The notes under the pieces were generated by a model. The model was not told the DNA's origin. It saw nothing but the letters and a program-made list of their open reading frames with translations, and made no database searches. The translations under genes were made by a program, and so were the position numbers. From Erythrophleum ivorense (Eukaryota > Streptophyta > Magnoliopsida > Fabales > Fabaceae), in NCBI GenBank assembly GCA_026724425.1, contig JAIUCV010000001.1:878001-942000 (forward strand): 64,000 nucleotides of DNA. The letters run 5' to 3'. Each line of letters begins with the position of its first letter. Position 1 is the first letter of the stretch. Shown here in pieces: positions 1 through 12,990 of this stretch.

Positions 1-1900
1 CCGATGGTGACTACGCCAACTTTCTTCCCAGGGGCAAAGTAGTCTTTAGCTGTTTCGACTCCTGACTATTTTGGATTTCCCGCTACAGTGACGCAAGCAT
101 TCCATTGCATTGCTACAGTGTCCCGCATTCCCAAACACTGAACCAAACAAGTTTTTGCATTGCATTATGTTGCCTTTCACGTTTACAAAGTTGAACCAAA
201 CAAAATCTTAGAACTATGCAAACCCTATTTAAATATAAGTATAATTTTGTTTGTTTAACCTTGTAGGTTTTTTAACTTATATATATATATATATATAACC
301 TTTAATAACTTTTTATTATAAAATCTTAAATTAATTATGACTATATTAGCAATTAGTTTTTTTGTTTACATAACACTATAAAATTACAAGCAAACATTTT
401 TTTGGATTAAATTATATTAACTTTTTTTAAAATTTGGTCAAATTATACTTAATACTTGTTTATTTTATATTCAAATTTTTTGATATTTGATATATATTGC
501 AAAAGTTTTGTGAAGACTAAAAAAAGTTGAATAGAGTTAGAAAATTAAGAACATATTAACCGTTTAAATAATAACAACAACAACAACAAAAGAAGGTTTG
601 CTTGGGCTTATGCTGAAGAGGACCCTAAAACCCAGATTAAAAATGGAATTTTTTAAAATTTCACCTCTAATTATTTTCTGGAATTTAATTAAAGGGTTGA
701 TATGCAAGACCTGACTCATTTTGACACATTTAACTATGGATTAATCAATCCTTCAAAAGGAGTTAGCAGATTCACCTATCCCATTTTGCTTTACGTTAAT
801 AATATAGAATTATTAGAATTATTTTTCCTTTCAATAGAAAATTGTTATCATGAGTGCAACTGAAGGAGGACAGGTTTTGAAATCGCAAGTGATGGGAAGG
901 GAAAAAAATTGAAAAGTTTGAGAAATATTTATTATATTTTTTGTAATTATTATTTAATAGTATTTATTTATTTTCATAATTTTTTAAATAAAAAATATGA
1001 GAATTATTTTTTATTCATAAATTTTTTTAATTTTTAACTTTTTAAGCATCAAATGAGCGTAATGCATATTTTTGGCGACTCATTGATAATAATATTAATA
1101 TAATTTCAATATTTCATATGCTGATAATCAAATGTAACTATTAATTTTCGTTTTCAACTAGAAAAAAGTTCAAGATCAAACCATTACTCAAATGGAACTT
1201 GAAAAAAAAGAATCTAGCATGATGTGAGAAGACTTACAATTACATTTAACACTTTGTAGCTGGTTAATTATATTTTGTAGCTGATTATCAACGTATTGAT
1301 AAAAACTTATCTAACGCTTTGAAAAGACATGTTAAAAAGATGTTATTATTAATTATATCAATGCATGCAAAACATAAATTTATATTATAGAATTCACCCT
1401 AAATTAAAAGTCGGCTTATGGAGCAGAAGTGAAATTAAATTACTTTCATCACATAGACAAATTGAAGAAGGACAAACCTCTCTGTGGGTCTCCTTCCCGG
1501 GTTCAAAACTCTCTTTGTGGACCACTGTGACTGTTAATCTTCAATGAAGTTACTGCAAATTTTACGATTGCTATTAAAAGATTTTCTTTATAGTTGATTT
1601 TTATGATTAATGCTGTATTTTAATCCCAATTTGGTCCACTACCATTTAAAAAAAAAAAAATACAGATGACAAGCAAGAGTCTGACTTGCCAATGAGCGAG
1701 TCAGGAGGGTGATGTTTGACTTGGTCTTTCCGTGATTCATTCCCATCCGTGGAAGGACCAGGCGACGATAACAAGGAAGTGCACTAAATTACTGATTATT
1801 GCTGATATAAAATTTAATGGGTCATAGCCGTCTGACATTACCTTGATACTCTATTCCAAACATCATCCTTCAACTCCTCTCACATTGGTCAAGTCGAAGA
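1..1900. other. Intergenic AT-rich DNA, no gene seen
   Basis: No exon-like reading frame is visible. The first 230 bases carry two copies of the phrase GAACCAAACAA, of the kind seen at the ends of cut-and-paste elements, so this may be the right edge of a transposon lying mostly outside the window. A (TA)n run is at about 279-296. Bases 900-1010 resemble the AT-rich stretches near 7260 and 31410 and may be a shared old repeat. The region directly before 1900 is the likely promoter side of the ARM-repeat gene, but I could not fix a TATA box. Confidence 0.5.
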
Positions 1901-1999
1901 AGAAGAAAAGGGGGTGGTCATAGTCGCTGCCATTTGATTTCGTTTTCTGTAAATTTTCGTCTCTGAACATGTGGGTCTGAGCTGAGGAGTGGAATTATC

Positions 2000-2345
2000 A
2001 GTTTCCCATGCAGTCATATTTGCATTAGCTTTGCAGGTTCAACTCATCTTCTCTCTGAATTTCTTTGTTCTGTGCTTGATTAATCTTTTCTACGTTGTTA
2101 GTATGATCCTGCTTCCTTCTGTTAATTTCTAATCACCCTATCTATTGTAGTTTATATCGGTTTTCCTAGTCAGTCATCTTTGCATTAGCTTTGTAGGTTC
2201 AGTTCATCCTCTCTCTGAATTTTTTTGTGCCGTGCTTGATTAATCTTTTCTACGTTATCTGTGTGACTTCCCTTCTGTTTAATTTGCTCCCGTGTGTTAA
2301 TTTCTAATTGCCCTCCTCCTATTTTCTATTGTAGTTTATCTTATC
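2000..2345 (+). repeat. Tandem duplication of 160-180 bp in the leader of the ARM gene
   Basis: Bases about 2000-2160 and 2161-2345 are two diverged copies of one segment. Both contain TTTGCATTAGCTTTG, then a CTCTCTGAATTT block, then GTGCTTGATTAATC, and both end near ATTGTAGTTTAT. The second copy carries small insertions. The duplication ends about 60 bases before the start codon at 2408, so it lies in the 5' leader or promoter and probably changes leader length or a leader intron. Confidence 0.75.
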
Positions 2346-2407
2346 CTCTTCTATAGCTGATAAGGATTTTACATTTTTTCCCCCACAAATAGAGTTTTCG
2401 CAAACAG

Positions 2408-5400
2408 ATGGAAAACAAGGAAAAAGGAAACTTTTCTGAATTCTTGTCCGAGCTAATAGGTTTGGCTGATGAGGTTGCTTCCTCTGCTCATAATTGTGAA
2501 GTTGAAAAAAATGTTTTTGCTGAGTTCGCCATGTTAATAGAGGAATATGCACCAATCTTCAGTGATTTGAGAGACAAAAGCCCAGTCATGGACAAGCCAC
2601 CTATTAGAAAGTCGTTGGAATCTCTTGAGAATGAGCTTAGGCGTGCTAATGCATTGACAAAAAGCCCTAATTTGAAACGTCCCATTAAACAGATTGAGGA
2701 CATAACTCATGATCTTGGTCGATCATTGGGCCTGCTGCTTGTGTCCAGCCTTGAAGTGTCCATAGATTTTAGAGAAAAGATCGGTGCGCTGCAAAGAAAG
2801 TTGATGAGTGCAAGATTTGATGGAAATATGAGTCCAACTTCAAGTCCAAGATCAGAGTTTGTTAATGATGTGAAGCTTGAAGGGGAAATAGAAGAAGAAA
2901 TAGTCAATTTTACTATTGACGATGTTATATTGCAACTTAAACATAGTCATGATGAAGAATTTGCAGTTGCACTATTGAGACTAAAGGAGTTCATGAGGGG
3001 TGAAAAAGCAGATAGTGGTTTAATTAACGTGGAAGGACTTGTTGCCATTCTTTCTAATCGACTAGGTTCAAGTAAGGCAGACAGTAGGTTGACCATCCTT
3101 CAATTACTAAGAAGTATTGCTTTTGGCAATGATGAGAAAAAGGTAAGATATTACAGATAAGTTATGTCTATTGTAAATATTAGTCCTGCCTGCACTTCTA
3201 GTTATTAGTTATGTTATGTCATAAAATAGTATATGCAGGAGAAGGTGACAGATATTGAGTTTTTATCAGCTCTGGTGAAGTCTCTAGCACGGGATGCAGA
3301 AGAGAGGAGAGAAGCAGTGGGGCTTTTGCTAGACCTCTCTAACCTTCCTGCAGTTAAGCGACGAATAGGAAGAATTCAAGGGTGTATTGTTATGCTAGTC
3401 GCTATCCTTAATGGAGATGATCCTGTTGCTTCACATGATTCAGCAAAGTTGTTGGATATATTGTCTAGTAATTCTCAAAATGCACTTCATATGGCGGAGG
3501 CTGGTTACTTTAAGCCACTAGTGCAGTATTTGAAGGAAGGTAACGCAGGACTTCTCTTAACTGACTAATTTCTTTCCTTCCTTACTATTGGTTTGGAATA
3601 TCCATTGATAACTGTACAACTATTTTGTGGAGTATGAGTTATGGAATCCATCATATTTGAAAAACTTCAAGTGGAAAAGAAAATAAAATATGACCGTTTT
3701 TCAAGAAATCCCAAGAAAAGTTAGTTTTCATTTATAACTAGAGAAATCTACTAAAAATTTGACATTTATGGCCAAAACAAATGTATCAACTGTATGCTGC
3801 AATATATGAAAATAATGATATGTAGGAAAACATAATTTGCACTCAACTCTTATTTTGGTTTTGATAATCTTGGCTAGTTAGCCCATCATTTGCAACTTAA
3901 ATTGTACTATTTTTTGTCCAGACATGTAGCATGTGGATGTATCTTCTTTTATCCATATGCTACATATGTTTAGATAACAACTTTTATATGATATTAATAG
4001 GATTTTTTTTTCTTTTATTTCCCGGGGGGGGGGGGGGGTGGGGGAGGGCGGACAGCAATTGTTCTTTAGTTTTTATACGTGTAAATTCTAGTCCTGATAA
4101 TGATCAGAACAAAAGAAAAAGGTTTTCTGCATTCCTGTACCCTGAATTTTGAATCAAATTATTGCAGGGTCTGACATGACCAAGATCTTCATGGCAACAG
4201 CACTTTCGAGATTGGAGCTCACTGATCACAGCAAATTCTCCCTTGGAGAAGATGGGGCTATTGAGCCCCTAGTCAACATGTTTACTTCTGGGAAGCTTGA
4301 GTCCAAGTTATCAGCTCTAAATGCACTGCAAAATTTATCCAGCTTGACAGAAAATGCACAACGTTTGATCAGATCAGGAATTATGGCATCTCTGCTTCAG
4401 CTTCTTTTCTCTGTAACATCTGTGCTCATGACTCTTCGGGAGCCTGCATCAGCTATTCTTGCAAGAATTGCTCAGTCAGAGCCCTTACTTGTTAATCAAG
4501 ACGTGGCTCAGCAGATGCTCTCACTTTTGAATCTTTCCAGCCCAATAATTCAGAGTCATCTTTTAGAAGCATTAGATAGCATTGCTGCCCATCCTGGTGC
4601 ATCGAAAGTTAGAAGAAAAATGAAGGAAAAAGGTGCACTTCAGCTTCTTTTACCTTTTCTGATGGAGACCAACACTAAAATCCGGAGTAAGGCCTTGCAA
4701 TTGCTGTACACTCTTTCCAAAGATCTAACAGAAGAGTTGACAGAACATCTTGATGATACCCATCTTTTTAATATTGTCAATATTATCTCATCATCAACAT
4801 CTCATAGTGAAAAAGCTGTTGCTGTTGGTTTACTAAGTAATCTTCCTGTTAGTGACAAGAAAGTGACAGATGTACTGAAGAGGGCGAATTTGATGCCTAT
4901 GTTAATATCCATTATGTCTTCAAGCACAGGAAGTAATTCACCTACAACAAGTAGCTTAGTTCAGAGTGCTGCGGGTGTTATAATCCGGTTCACAAATCCT
5001 TCTGACAAGAAACTACAACTTCTCTCAGCAGAACACGGGGTGATTCCTTTGCTTGTAAAATTGCTCTCAACTGGTTCGCCAATCACAAAATCCAGAGCTG
5101 CAACCTCACTTGCTCAATTATCACAGAATTCTCTGTCTCTTGGGAGGTCTAGAAAATCAAGATGGTTGTGTGTTCCTCCCTCTGCGGATGCTTATTGCGA
5201 AGTTCATGACCGTTATTGCTTTGTGAAAAGCACATTTTGTTTAGTGAAAGCAGGTGCTGTTCCTCTGCTTATCCAAATATTAGAAGACAATGAGAAGGAA
5301 GCTGTTGAAGCTGCTTTGAGTGCTCTTTCAACTCTCTTGCAAGATGAAATCTGGGAAGGTGGTGTCAATTGCATGGCTAAATCCTCAGGTGTTCAGGCTA

Positions 5401-5621
5401 TTATAAAGATTTTAGAAGTGGGGGATGTAAAGATTCAAGAGAGAGCACTATGGATGTTGGAGCGAATATTCAGGGTTGAAGAACATAGAGTTAAATTTGG
5501 AGAATCTGGGCAGGTTGTTCTTATTGATCTTGCCCAGAAGAGTGATTCTAGATTGAAGTCAGCTGTTGCAAAAGTATTGGCAGAGCTAGAGCTCTTGCAA
5601 GTTCAATCAAGTTACTTCTAG
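2408..5621 (+). CDS. Armadillo-repeat protein, PUB43/PUB44-like but without a U-box
   Basis: Three coding exons, 2408-3142, 3239-3539 and 4168-5621, join in frame (phases 0 and 1) to a protein of about 829 residues ending in TAG. Both introns are GT-AG. Residues about 1-140 are helical and resemble the N-terminal domain found before the U-box in plant U-box proteins. The rest is armadillo-type repeats, recognisable by stretches such as GAIEPLVNMFTSG and GAVPLLIQILEDNEKEA. Family members place a U-box of about 70 residues after the N-terminal domain; nothing like its Cys-Pro and Pro-Val-Thr core is present, and the junction goes straight into repeats. It therefore probably cannot act as an E3 ligase alone and may be a binding scaffold or decoy. 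About 27 residues (roughly GRSRKSRW to STFCLV) interrupt the repeat pattern. Intron 2 carries a long G tract. The 3' UTR probably runs to about 6080. Confidence 0.85.
4024..4051 (+). repeat. G15 tract with further G runs in ARM-gene intron 2
   Basis: A run of 15 G is followed by T, then G5, A, G3, C and G2, all on the sense strand. Four or more G runs this close could fold into a G-quadruplex in DNA or in the unspliced RNA. It lies 116 bases before the exon 3 acceptor. The exact length is likely to vary between individuals. Confidence 0.8.
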
Positions 5622-7226
5622 AACAGTTCATTCTCTTTCAGCAAATATTATGGCCATGATTTTGTTTGAGTAACGCTACTTACGCAACTATTTCAGCACA
5701 GACTCTGTACAACTACTGATGTGGCTGCATCTGTGTAATGCTACCTACCCAAGAGTTGGATCTGGGACCCGCATTCAAGAAACAAGTGGGGTTCGCTTAT
5801 TAAGTGATAGGCTTTACATGTTGCATCTATCTCTCCTTGAAATTTAAAAGATCCAAATCTCCAAGAGTCAGAAATTTTTCTTTTGGTGAAACTCATATGC
5901 AGGCACATCAGTTGCTATGAAGGGTTGGTGCTGGACCACAGTGTGTATACGTCTTTTCTCGTTTTGTTTTGTGCTCCGTTCATTTAAATTTCCTTTTTTT
6001 TTTGTACATCCATGTATTTTTATCTTATTTTGGATGAGCCACAGAGTTGCTTGATGTTGTATGTAAATCTAGAATGAAAGATAGTGAAAAATGTATGATT
6101 ATGGCTGATTCGTCACTTTTTTGAATCGATTCTTTTGTCGAAATTATTTAGTTTTAAAAAAATCTATCATTTAGATGCCAATAAAAAAAAAAGACTGTGT
6201 CATTTTAGGATCAAGAAATTTCAAATATTGCGAAACATGCCATTTCATGAATGGTGTTCCTTATTCCTTAGGTAGCAAGCTTTCTAGTGGGACTTTTCTG
6301 GTAGATGTTTTAAGTAGGCTAGATTTTGTTTAGCAGCATCGAGAATTTTCTGGTTTAGAATTTATAGTGATAAGCTAGAATCACTTCTTACTATTGGATT
6401 TTTATGCATGAGCTCGAAGGCATCGTGGAGACTTGCCTTTGAAGGACAGTAGCTTGGGTTTTGGAAAAGAATAGCAATTAAAGAGTTTTTTTTCTTTTGT
6501 GGTTAAATGATGGAGTAAGGGTTTAAATTTATCATAACATCACCATAGAGTAACTGTTTGGCTAAATTTTGGGAGGTTAGAAGCTGTTTATATTTTTTTA
6601 AAAAAATACTTATCATGATAAAATAAAGTGTTTGACTAAGCTTTTGAGAAAAAAAAATTGTTTCAGAGTGGTAACCAAATTTTTTTTTTCTTTTTTGTGA
6701 GAAGTAAAAGATTAGAACTTTTCAAGCAAAAGTAAAAGTAAAAACTCATTGTTTTAAGAAAATCATATCCTTATTCAAAATTATAAATTACTATAATTAT
6801 TTCTAATTTTTCATTCACCTTTTTAAAGATATGCTTTTTTAATAATTTGACAATAAAATTTTTTTAAAGACTTATCAAACATAACAATATTAATAAAGAT
6901 ATCTATTAAAAAATTTTGTTAAACATAAATTACTTCTCTCTCACAATACTTCTTATTAAACTCTATTTGAAAGAAAATATGTTTCAAAATAAATAAAAAT
7001 CTATAACAATTCCAAACCAACTTATTTAAAACAATTCTAATTACGTTGACATAAGAAACAGGGGATAAAGCTTATTAACATAATTACATAATAAGACCTA
7101 TTAATTTTCTTTTCATCGATTGGTTGCAGCAAGTTAATTTTTTTGGCCAATTACCAAGTGACTTGTGATTGGGAGTCTGGTTAACCTTTCAGTTGTAATA
7201 ATTCTATGGTGAGGGTCACTTCTTTT

Positions 7227-7434
7227 AGCCCGTTTGGTAATTTTCATACGAAGGAATTATCTTTATATAATTTTTATGTGATATTTATTATATTTTTATA
7301 ATTATTGTTTAACAATATCTTACTGTCTTTTTATTACATTTTCAAAGTGAAGTCACAAATGTCATATTTATTTTTAAAATTATTTTTTTACTTTATTTAT
7401 AATTATATTATTTCTATATTTTGCATACCAAATA
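7227..7434. mobile_element. Possible short MITE with GTTTGGTA-type ends
   Basis: The left end reads CCGTTTGGTAATTTTC and the right end reads TTTGCATACCAAATAAATAG, so the outer bases are roughly inverted copies (TTTGGTA against TACCAAA). The interior is AT-rich and non-coding. The match is short and no target duplication is clear. Confidence 0.35.
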
Positions 7435-8320
7435 AATAGATATAGGATTATGGATATATACTAGGCTACTTAGCGCAAACTAAGTTGGTGCCAAAAAAAA
7501 AAAGAGATAGGATTAGGGCAAATTCCTTGTTAGCCAATTTAGGTCAACCTAACAATATATTAAAAAAATGAGGACTTAAATAAAAAGAAAATATTTTTAA
7601 GAGTTATTTTATAATTTTAGTCAAAAATTTTAAATATATTTTATAAATTATAAATAGTCAAAAAGTTAAGGCTATTACCAAACTTTTCTTGAGTATTATT
7701 GTCACATTTAGATAAAATAAAAAGATATAGAGAATGTGTATTTTTAAAGTTGAAAGCAAAAATTTTTAAATTGAAATAGTAAAATGTATTTTTGAAAAAA
7801 ATAAATAGGCAAACTACCTTTGACATTTGCATCATTTTCGTTTTAAAAAATTATCCCAAAAAGAAACCCAAACAAACCACCAAATTCAAGTTATAACTTT
7901 TTAAAATTTCATTTGTCACTTTTTTTTGTTTCTTCCATCATACTCATATTTTTTTTTCATTTCCACCATTTAGATCTTGCAAAACTGTATTAAAATAAGT
8001 AGTTATATAATCAAGATGATTAAATGTTTGCAAAGATACAAACCTTTAAAGTTTTTAAGTCTTGCAAAGTTAAAATAATAATAATAATTGCTTGAAACTT
8101 AGTTAAGCCCAATCAACCTGACTGAGCTAGCTTAGCTTAGTATGGAATCAAGTCATAATAGAGTCGAGTCAAGCCACATGCTTAAATTTTAAGTCTCAAT
8201 TTTATTTTAGTTCAGGAGTTGAGTTGAGCATAAACTTAGCCTAACCCACCTATAAGCATCTTTATATAAGATGAGAAACCAATTCTTCTTCATATCTACT
8301 AATAAATTACATTAATTTTT

Positions 8321-8655
8321 GAGTAAATTATACAAATATATTATGAGTCTTATTAAAATTATACAAACATTTCCTTTAGTTTTACAATATGTACAAATAT
8401 CATCTAAAACAAAGAGTTACCTTATAATTTAGTCTAATTTTAAAATTTTTAACTAAAATACCTTCTACTAACCTAAGTACATATCATTTTCTAAAAAAAT
8501 TTCATGGTGGGTATTTTGGTTAAAATATTTAAAATTAGACTAATTTGTAGGGTAACTTTTTATTTCATAAAAAAGTTTGTATATATTTTAAAAATAAAGG
8601 TAAAATTTGTGTAATTTCAACAAAATTTAATGAAAATTTGTATAATTTACTTTTA
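8321..8655. repeat. Foldback element with about 150-bp inverted arms
   Basis: The left arm begins GAGTAAATTATACAAAT and the reverse complement of the right arm begins AAGTAAATTATACAAAT. The match continues with small gaps for about 150 bases, through AGTTACC and TTAGTCTAATTTTAAA in both arms, leaving a spacer of some 25 bases. Nothing is encoded. This is a non-autonomous, hairpin-forming transposable element. Confidence 0.75.
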
Positions 8656-9348
8656 ATTTTTTTATAAAATTAATTATTTATATTCTATCTATTTTTTTTA
8701 AAAAATTGTTATTCATCTTCTTTCACATTTAGTGTTTACGATAGAAATCTTTTTTATTATTTATTATACGTCAATGAAATTAAATTTTTACACAACATAA
8801 AACTATAATTTTATTTTTAATATAATAATAAAGAAAAGGTAGCTGAGTTGATTTTAAATTTCAATATTTTAATAAAACAATAAAAGCAATTGAGTTAATT
8901 TTAAGCCTCAATAAATTGTGCTAATATGACAATAAAAACATTCAAGTAATTTTAATTTTGAAAGGAGTACATATTGTTTAAAAAATGTATTTCACTGACA
9001 ATAAGTAAATTAGAGGTAAGATTTTGCAATATTTATCAAATGTTAAATATGTCAAGTAACATTTTTAAAATAAAAAAAAACTCCGATATAATTTAACCAA
9101 ATTTTTTAAAAAAAAATTAATATAATTTCCTCCTCCATTTATCACTTCACAATACATCTTAGCATGTAGCCCAGCTTTCACCTTTCCTGAGGACAATGTA
9201 TCTTGCTATTTATAATGTGTGAGGATAATATCAAAGAGCAGGATTGAGAAAAACAAGAATAAGAAGACAAACTTAATTGTTGGAAATTTAAACAAAGCAA
9301 ATTTTCCTTTTCATTATGAAACTTCCAAACATCTTTTGAATAATTAAT

Positions 9349-9476
9349 AGCATGTTTGGATGACTGTTTGTAAGAAACAAACCACGGTTTGCAAAGAGTA
9401 AATCACATTTTGTAAGAAACGAAGAATTGGCACTTCTATACAAATATGATTTTGTAAAGCATATCCAAACATACAC
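9349..9476. mobile_element. Short MITE-like element with GTTTGGAT ends
   Basis: The left end reads AGCATGTTTGGATGACTG and the right end, reverse complemented, reads AGTGTATGTTTGGATATGC. Just inside, TTTGTAAGAAAC on the left pairs loosely with the TTTTGTAAAGC of the right arm. About 128 bases, non-coding. I saw no clear target-site duplication. Confidence 0.5.
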
Positions 9477-10239
9477 TGAAATTTATATAACTCACTTGTG
9501 TCAGAAAAAAGCTTCTTCCAAGTTACTCCTATGTGCAGATGTATCTGTGCTTCGGCTTTAAAGTTTGTGAGACACCAACTTATTCTCATTCATTGAACTT
9601 CAAGCAATACTACTTTAAATCTTCTATGAATCATAACCAAACCCTTTGATAATAGTTGATCCAGAAAACCAATGAAGTAAAACCAACAAAAAGGCAAAAA
9701 AAATCGAGCACCAGCTAGAAAGATGTGCCTGTGCAGGTGATCCTGGGTAAGGGCAATGTTATTTAAAAGTTTGTAATAAATAATATTTTTATAAATATCC
9801 ACAAAATTTGAATACAATTTAATTGCTAAAAAGCTCAAACTTACCCCTTCTAGTAAATAGGTGTCTTCTTGCTTTATAGATTTACATTACATTATAGTTT
9901 TGCTTCCACATGAATGGGCCATATGCAGAAGAAGATAGGAGAGAAAGAGTTGAGGCTGAAGAAACAGAAAATATGCTAACTAGATGCTCATTAGATGCAT
10001 TTATTAATTTTTAAAAAGTAAATTTAAATAAGCTTAAGATTCAGGGTTCAAATTGTTAATTTACTCAAACTGATCTGCATAATCTGTACATGTGCGAGCT
10101 ACGTAAACAACAGATTGTAATTGTATCAGATGATTTATCCTTGAAATCTCCGAATATCAGCAGCGTGGCATTGGCAACTCAACTAATTCACATGGAACTT
10201 AAAGACCGTAAATCTGTGAGTTCTGACCACGTTTTCCAT

Positions 10240-11430
10240 ATTTGGAGGCAGCGAAATCTCGGACACACCAAAAGCTAAAAACCCGAGGAGCAGGAAAATT
10301 GGAAGCAGATGATGTATCAAGCCTCCTTCCACTACTTCTGTTCCATTATATTCATTTTATAAAATCCCATTTTCTCTCAAAAGGGGAAAGAAAGAATATT
10401 TGTGAGGAAAACACACACAAGTTGCTGTGTTTGCAGCATTTGGATCTGACATTTTCATTGTCGGACCCACCAACCTTATTGCTTCTAACCCCTCTCATGT
10501 CTCTCCCTCTGTTTTTGGATTCGGTAGTTGCAGAGAGGGGGGGGGGGGGACCATCTCCCACCCACTCATCTTTCCTACAAAAAGAAAAGTATTCTCGAAC
10601 TTTGTTCTTTCTTTTCAGCAATTTTAAATATCGCAACTTCGATATTGGTTGGTACGTTAGGATTATAACTCTAAAGGGAAAAAAAATGATCTCTGATTGT
10701 AACGGAAATATATATATATATCCTTCATTTATTTTATTTTCTCTTGATTTGATCGTTTATGACCTTCCCTGCCATACCCGTTCTGGGTTTTGCTTTAAAA
10801 TTTCTAGTGAATGAGTCAGACCCAAGAATCACAATGCCATTTGCATTTTATCTTTCACTAGCATTTTAATATTTTTTCTTTGGAAGAAATAAAAGTTAGG
10901 TATTTTGTATTTTTTAAACTAAATGAGATGTCCAAAGATTTTCTATGTCGTTGTCGTTCTCTACTTGTTGTTTCTAAATGATACATATTCTTCTTTCTTG
11001 TCTTTTCACACAATAACTTCCCATTATGCCTTTCTTTTTATTTTTTATTTTTTATTTTTGATATTGACAAATTGTTATATAATAGTCTTGCTATCCTCCT
11101 TTCTGCGCTCTTTCCCCATCTCGTTTGATGTGGACCCCTTTGTCGCTTCCTCTGCAAGAGTATCTCCATTGAGCGACTTGTGAATTGTCTGTTTGTAGGT
11201 CCATGTTTGACACTGTCTATCTTTACCCATTTCTGGAGTTTATTATGCGGTGGAATTTGATATATGTCTATTGCAATTCAGTAAAATTAATTAACTGCTA
11301 AAATGTGGAAATGTCAGAATCATTACATGCTGTCCTACTTTGATCTAAATGATCTCTTGGTATTTTTGTTACCTGATGAGTAGATTCCTTTTGAGGTTCA
11401 CGAAAATGTGGAATTTGTATGGTTAACAAC
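10240..11430 (+). other. Likely promoter and leader of the DUF1336 pseudogene
   Basis: No supported coding region is seen here. A G13 tract lies at 10537-10549 and CT-rich stretches flank it, as in many plant leaders. The next recognisable coding sequence starts at the ATG at 11436. Confidence 0.35.
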
Positions 11431-12519
11431 ATATAATGGGTCATTGCGTGTCAGTAGTACCTTCAACACGTATTAGAAGTAGGAAGAAGCAGCCAGGATG
11501 GATCTTGAAACGTATTGTAAACGTCTCAAATTCAGTAGTGTTTGATGGTGGTTTTAAGAAGCGGCATAGCGATGCAGGGACATGTGTGACAGATTATTCA
11601 GTGAATTTGTTCATATGGACTTTGCGAATGGTTCCACTACTATTTGCATGCGGTCTCAAGTGTCCAATTCAACATTCCACCTTACTCAGCTTCAATGGCA
11701 ACACAGTCAATATGATCCAAACTGTATGATCCTTTTCAAGGACTAAATTGATGTGCATATGTTATGTGTAACTATAGTATTCATGTGCATATGTTATGTA
11801 AGGAGTCTCCTTAGAAGCAAGTGCTGTTGAAAGAGTAGCTCAGCACACTTTCAGTTCACAGACCTCACTGTTAGTATAGAAGTATTTGAAAAGGCATGTG
11901 TTTATTTAGTTATACCTGAAACTCATGTTCATATTTTTAAACAATGATTGTTACTTAAGCACTAATTTTTGTACCGAAAAATCATATTGACTTTGTCAGT
12001 TCATTGCTTGCAGTAATTTCCCAAGAGGAATATTATTTTGACTCTGTCATTATTGTGGAACCTGATTCAGATGATGACTCCACTAGTATACATGGAGGTA
12101 ACAAGAAGTATGAAGAGTACCGTGAAAGTTAAAGTTATGTTAAAGTTGACGCAGGTGAGTATGAATTTTCTCACTCAGGAAAAAGTCATGGAAGCTTCAA
12201 AGGTATTATAGAATACAAACATGAAATGGAAGAGAAGACTCAAGATAATACAGTAAAATTGTGTCCTCCTCTTTTGGTAACCCCTCCTGTAAGATCCAAT
12301 GAAAAAATTCCATATCGGCCAAGCAAGGCTCTCCAATGTCAGAAAATGCAGTCAGGGATTTTCAAGCTTTCTTTCAAGCGGAGATCCTGTGATGAAGAAA
12401 TTACTGAACATGGTAAGTTATTAAGACATTCATTTTTCATTCCATGAAGGAAAACTTACACGGTTGGTCAATAGTAGGCATTTTTTGAATTTGCATAGGT
12501 TTGACCTTCAACTGAGAAG

Positions 12520-12990
12520 AAAACTTTATTTTGGTCCTTGATGTATAGGTGAATTTTCAATTTAATTCTCCATTGGTCATTGCTTTTAATTTCATCCCTC
12601 AATCATTAAATTGTTTGTATTGTTATAGCCAAATTTAAAAGTCTGTTAACGTAAATGTTATTTATTTACTTGTCACTATTAACTTAAATATTAAGTTTAA
12701 CATTAAATTTTGAATGAAAATAAGAGTGAAGTGCAATATTGCGAGCTTTTGAATGATTAAAAGATTAAAACCTTGAGCTTCCAAATGTGAAATCCGTTGG
12801 AAAAATTCCCCAAGTTCTTATTGTAAATATCCAGGTGTGGCATTGAATTTAGCGTCAAATTTTAGATGGAGATATAATAGAGGAACAAAATTGAATCTCT
12901 GTAGAAAATAGTAGAATAACATTATCTGCTTTTGAACCCAAAGGGACCAAATTGAAATTTTATGAAACTAATGGGACCAAAAAGATAATT
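12520..12990. repeat. Foldback-like repeat in place of lost DUF1336 exons
   Basis: The left part contains TTTTGGTCC followed by a GAATTTTCAATTTAAT block. The reverse complement of the right part contains TTTTTGGTCCC followed by AAAATTTCAATTTGGTCC. This gives two roughly inverted arms round an AT-rich centre. The ends resemble those of the element at 14778-15198, so the two may belong to one family. The element occupies the spot where the central exons of the DUF1336 gene should be. Confidence 0.5.

Larger units (their letters stand above)
6100..10230. other. Intergenic AT-rich DNA with small repeats, no gene seen
   Basis: About 4 kb without any frame that looks like an exon of a known family. 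The short open frames here are AT-rich and unsupported. The content is mostly repeat debris: a MITE-like pair of ends near 7227-7434, a long-armed foldback at 8321-8655 and a short MITE-like element at 9349-9476, each listed separately. Confidence 0.55.

Noticed and set aside
1480..1520. A CCCGGGTTCAAAAC phrase resembling a tRNA B-box
   Set aside because: No A-box at a proper distance and no cloverleaf could be drawn.
9344..9838. Three overlapping open frames on the minus strand
   Set aside because: They fall in AT-rich repeat DNA, including a MITE-like element, and match no family or splice pattern.
10242..10814. A 190-codon + strand frame
   Set aside because: It runs through a G13 tract and CT-rich leader-like DNA, and its translation is low in complexity with no family match.
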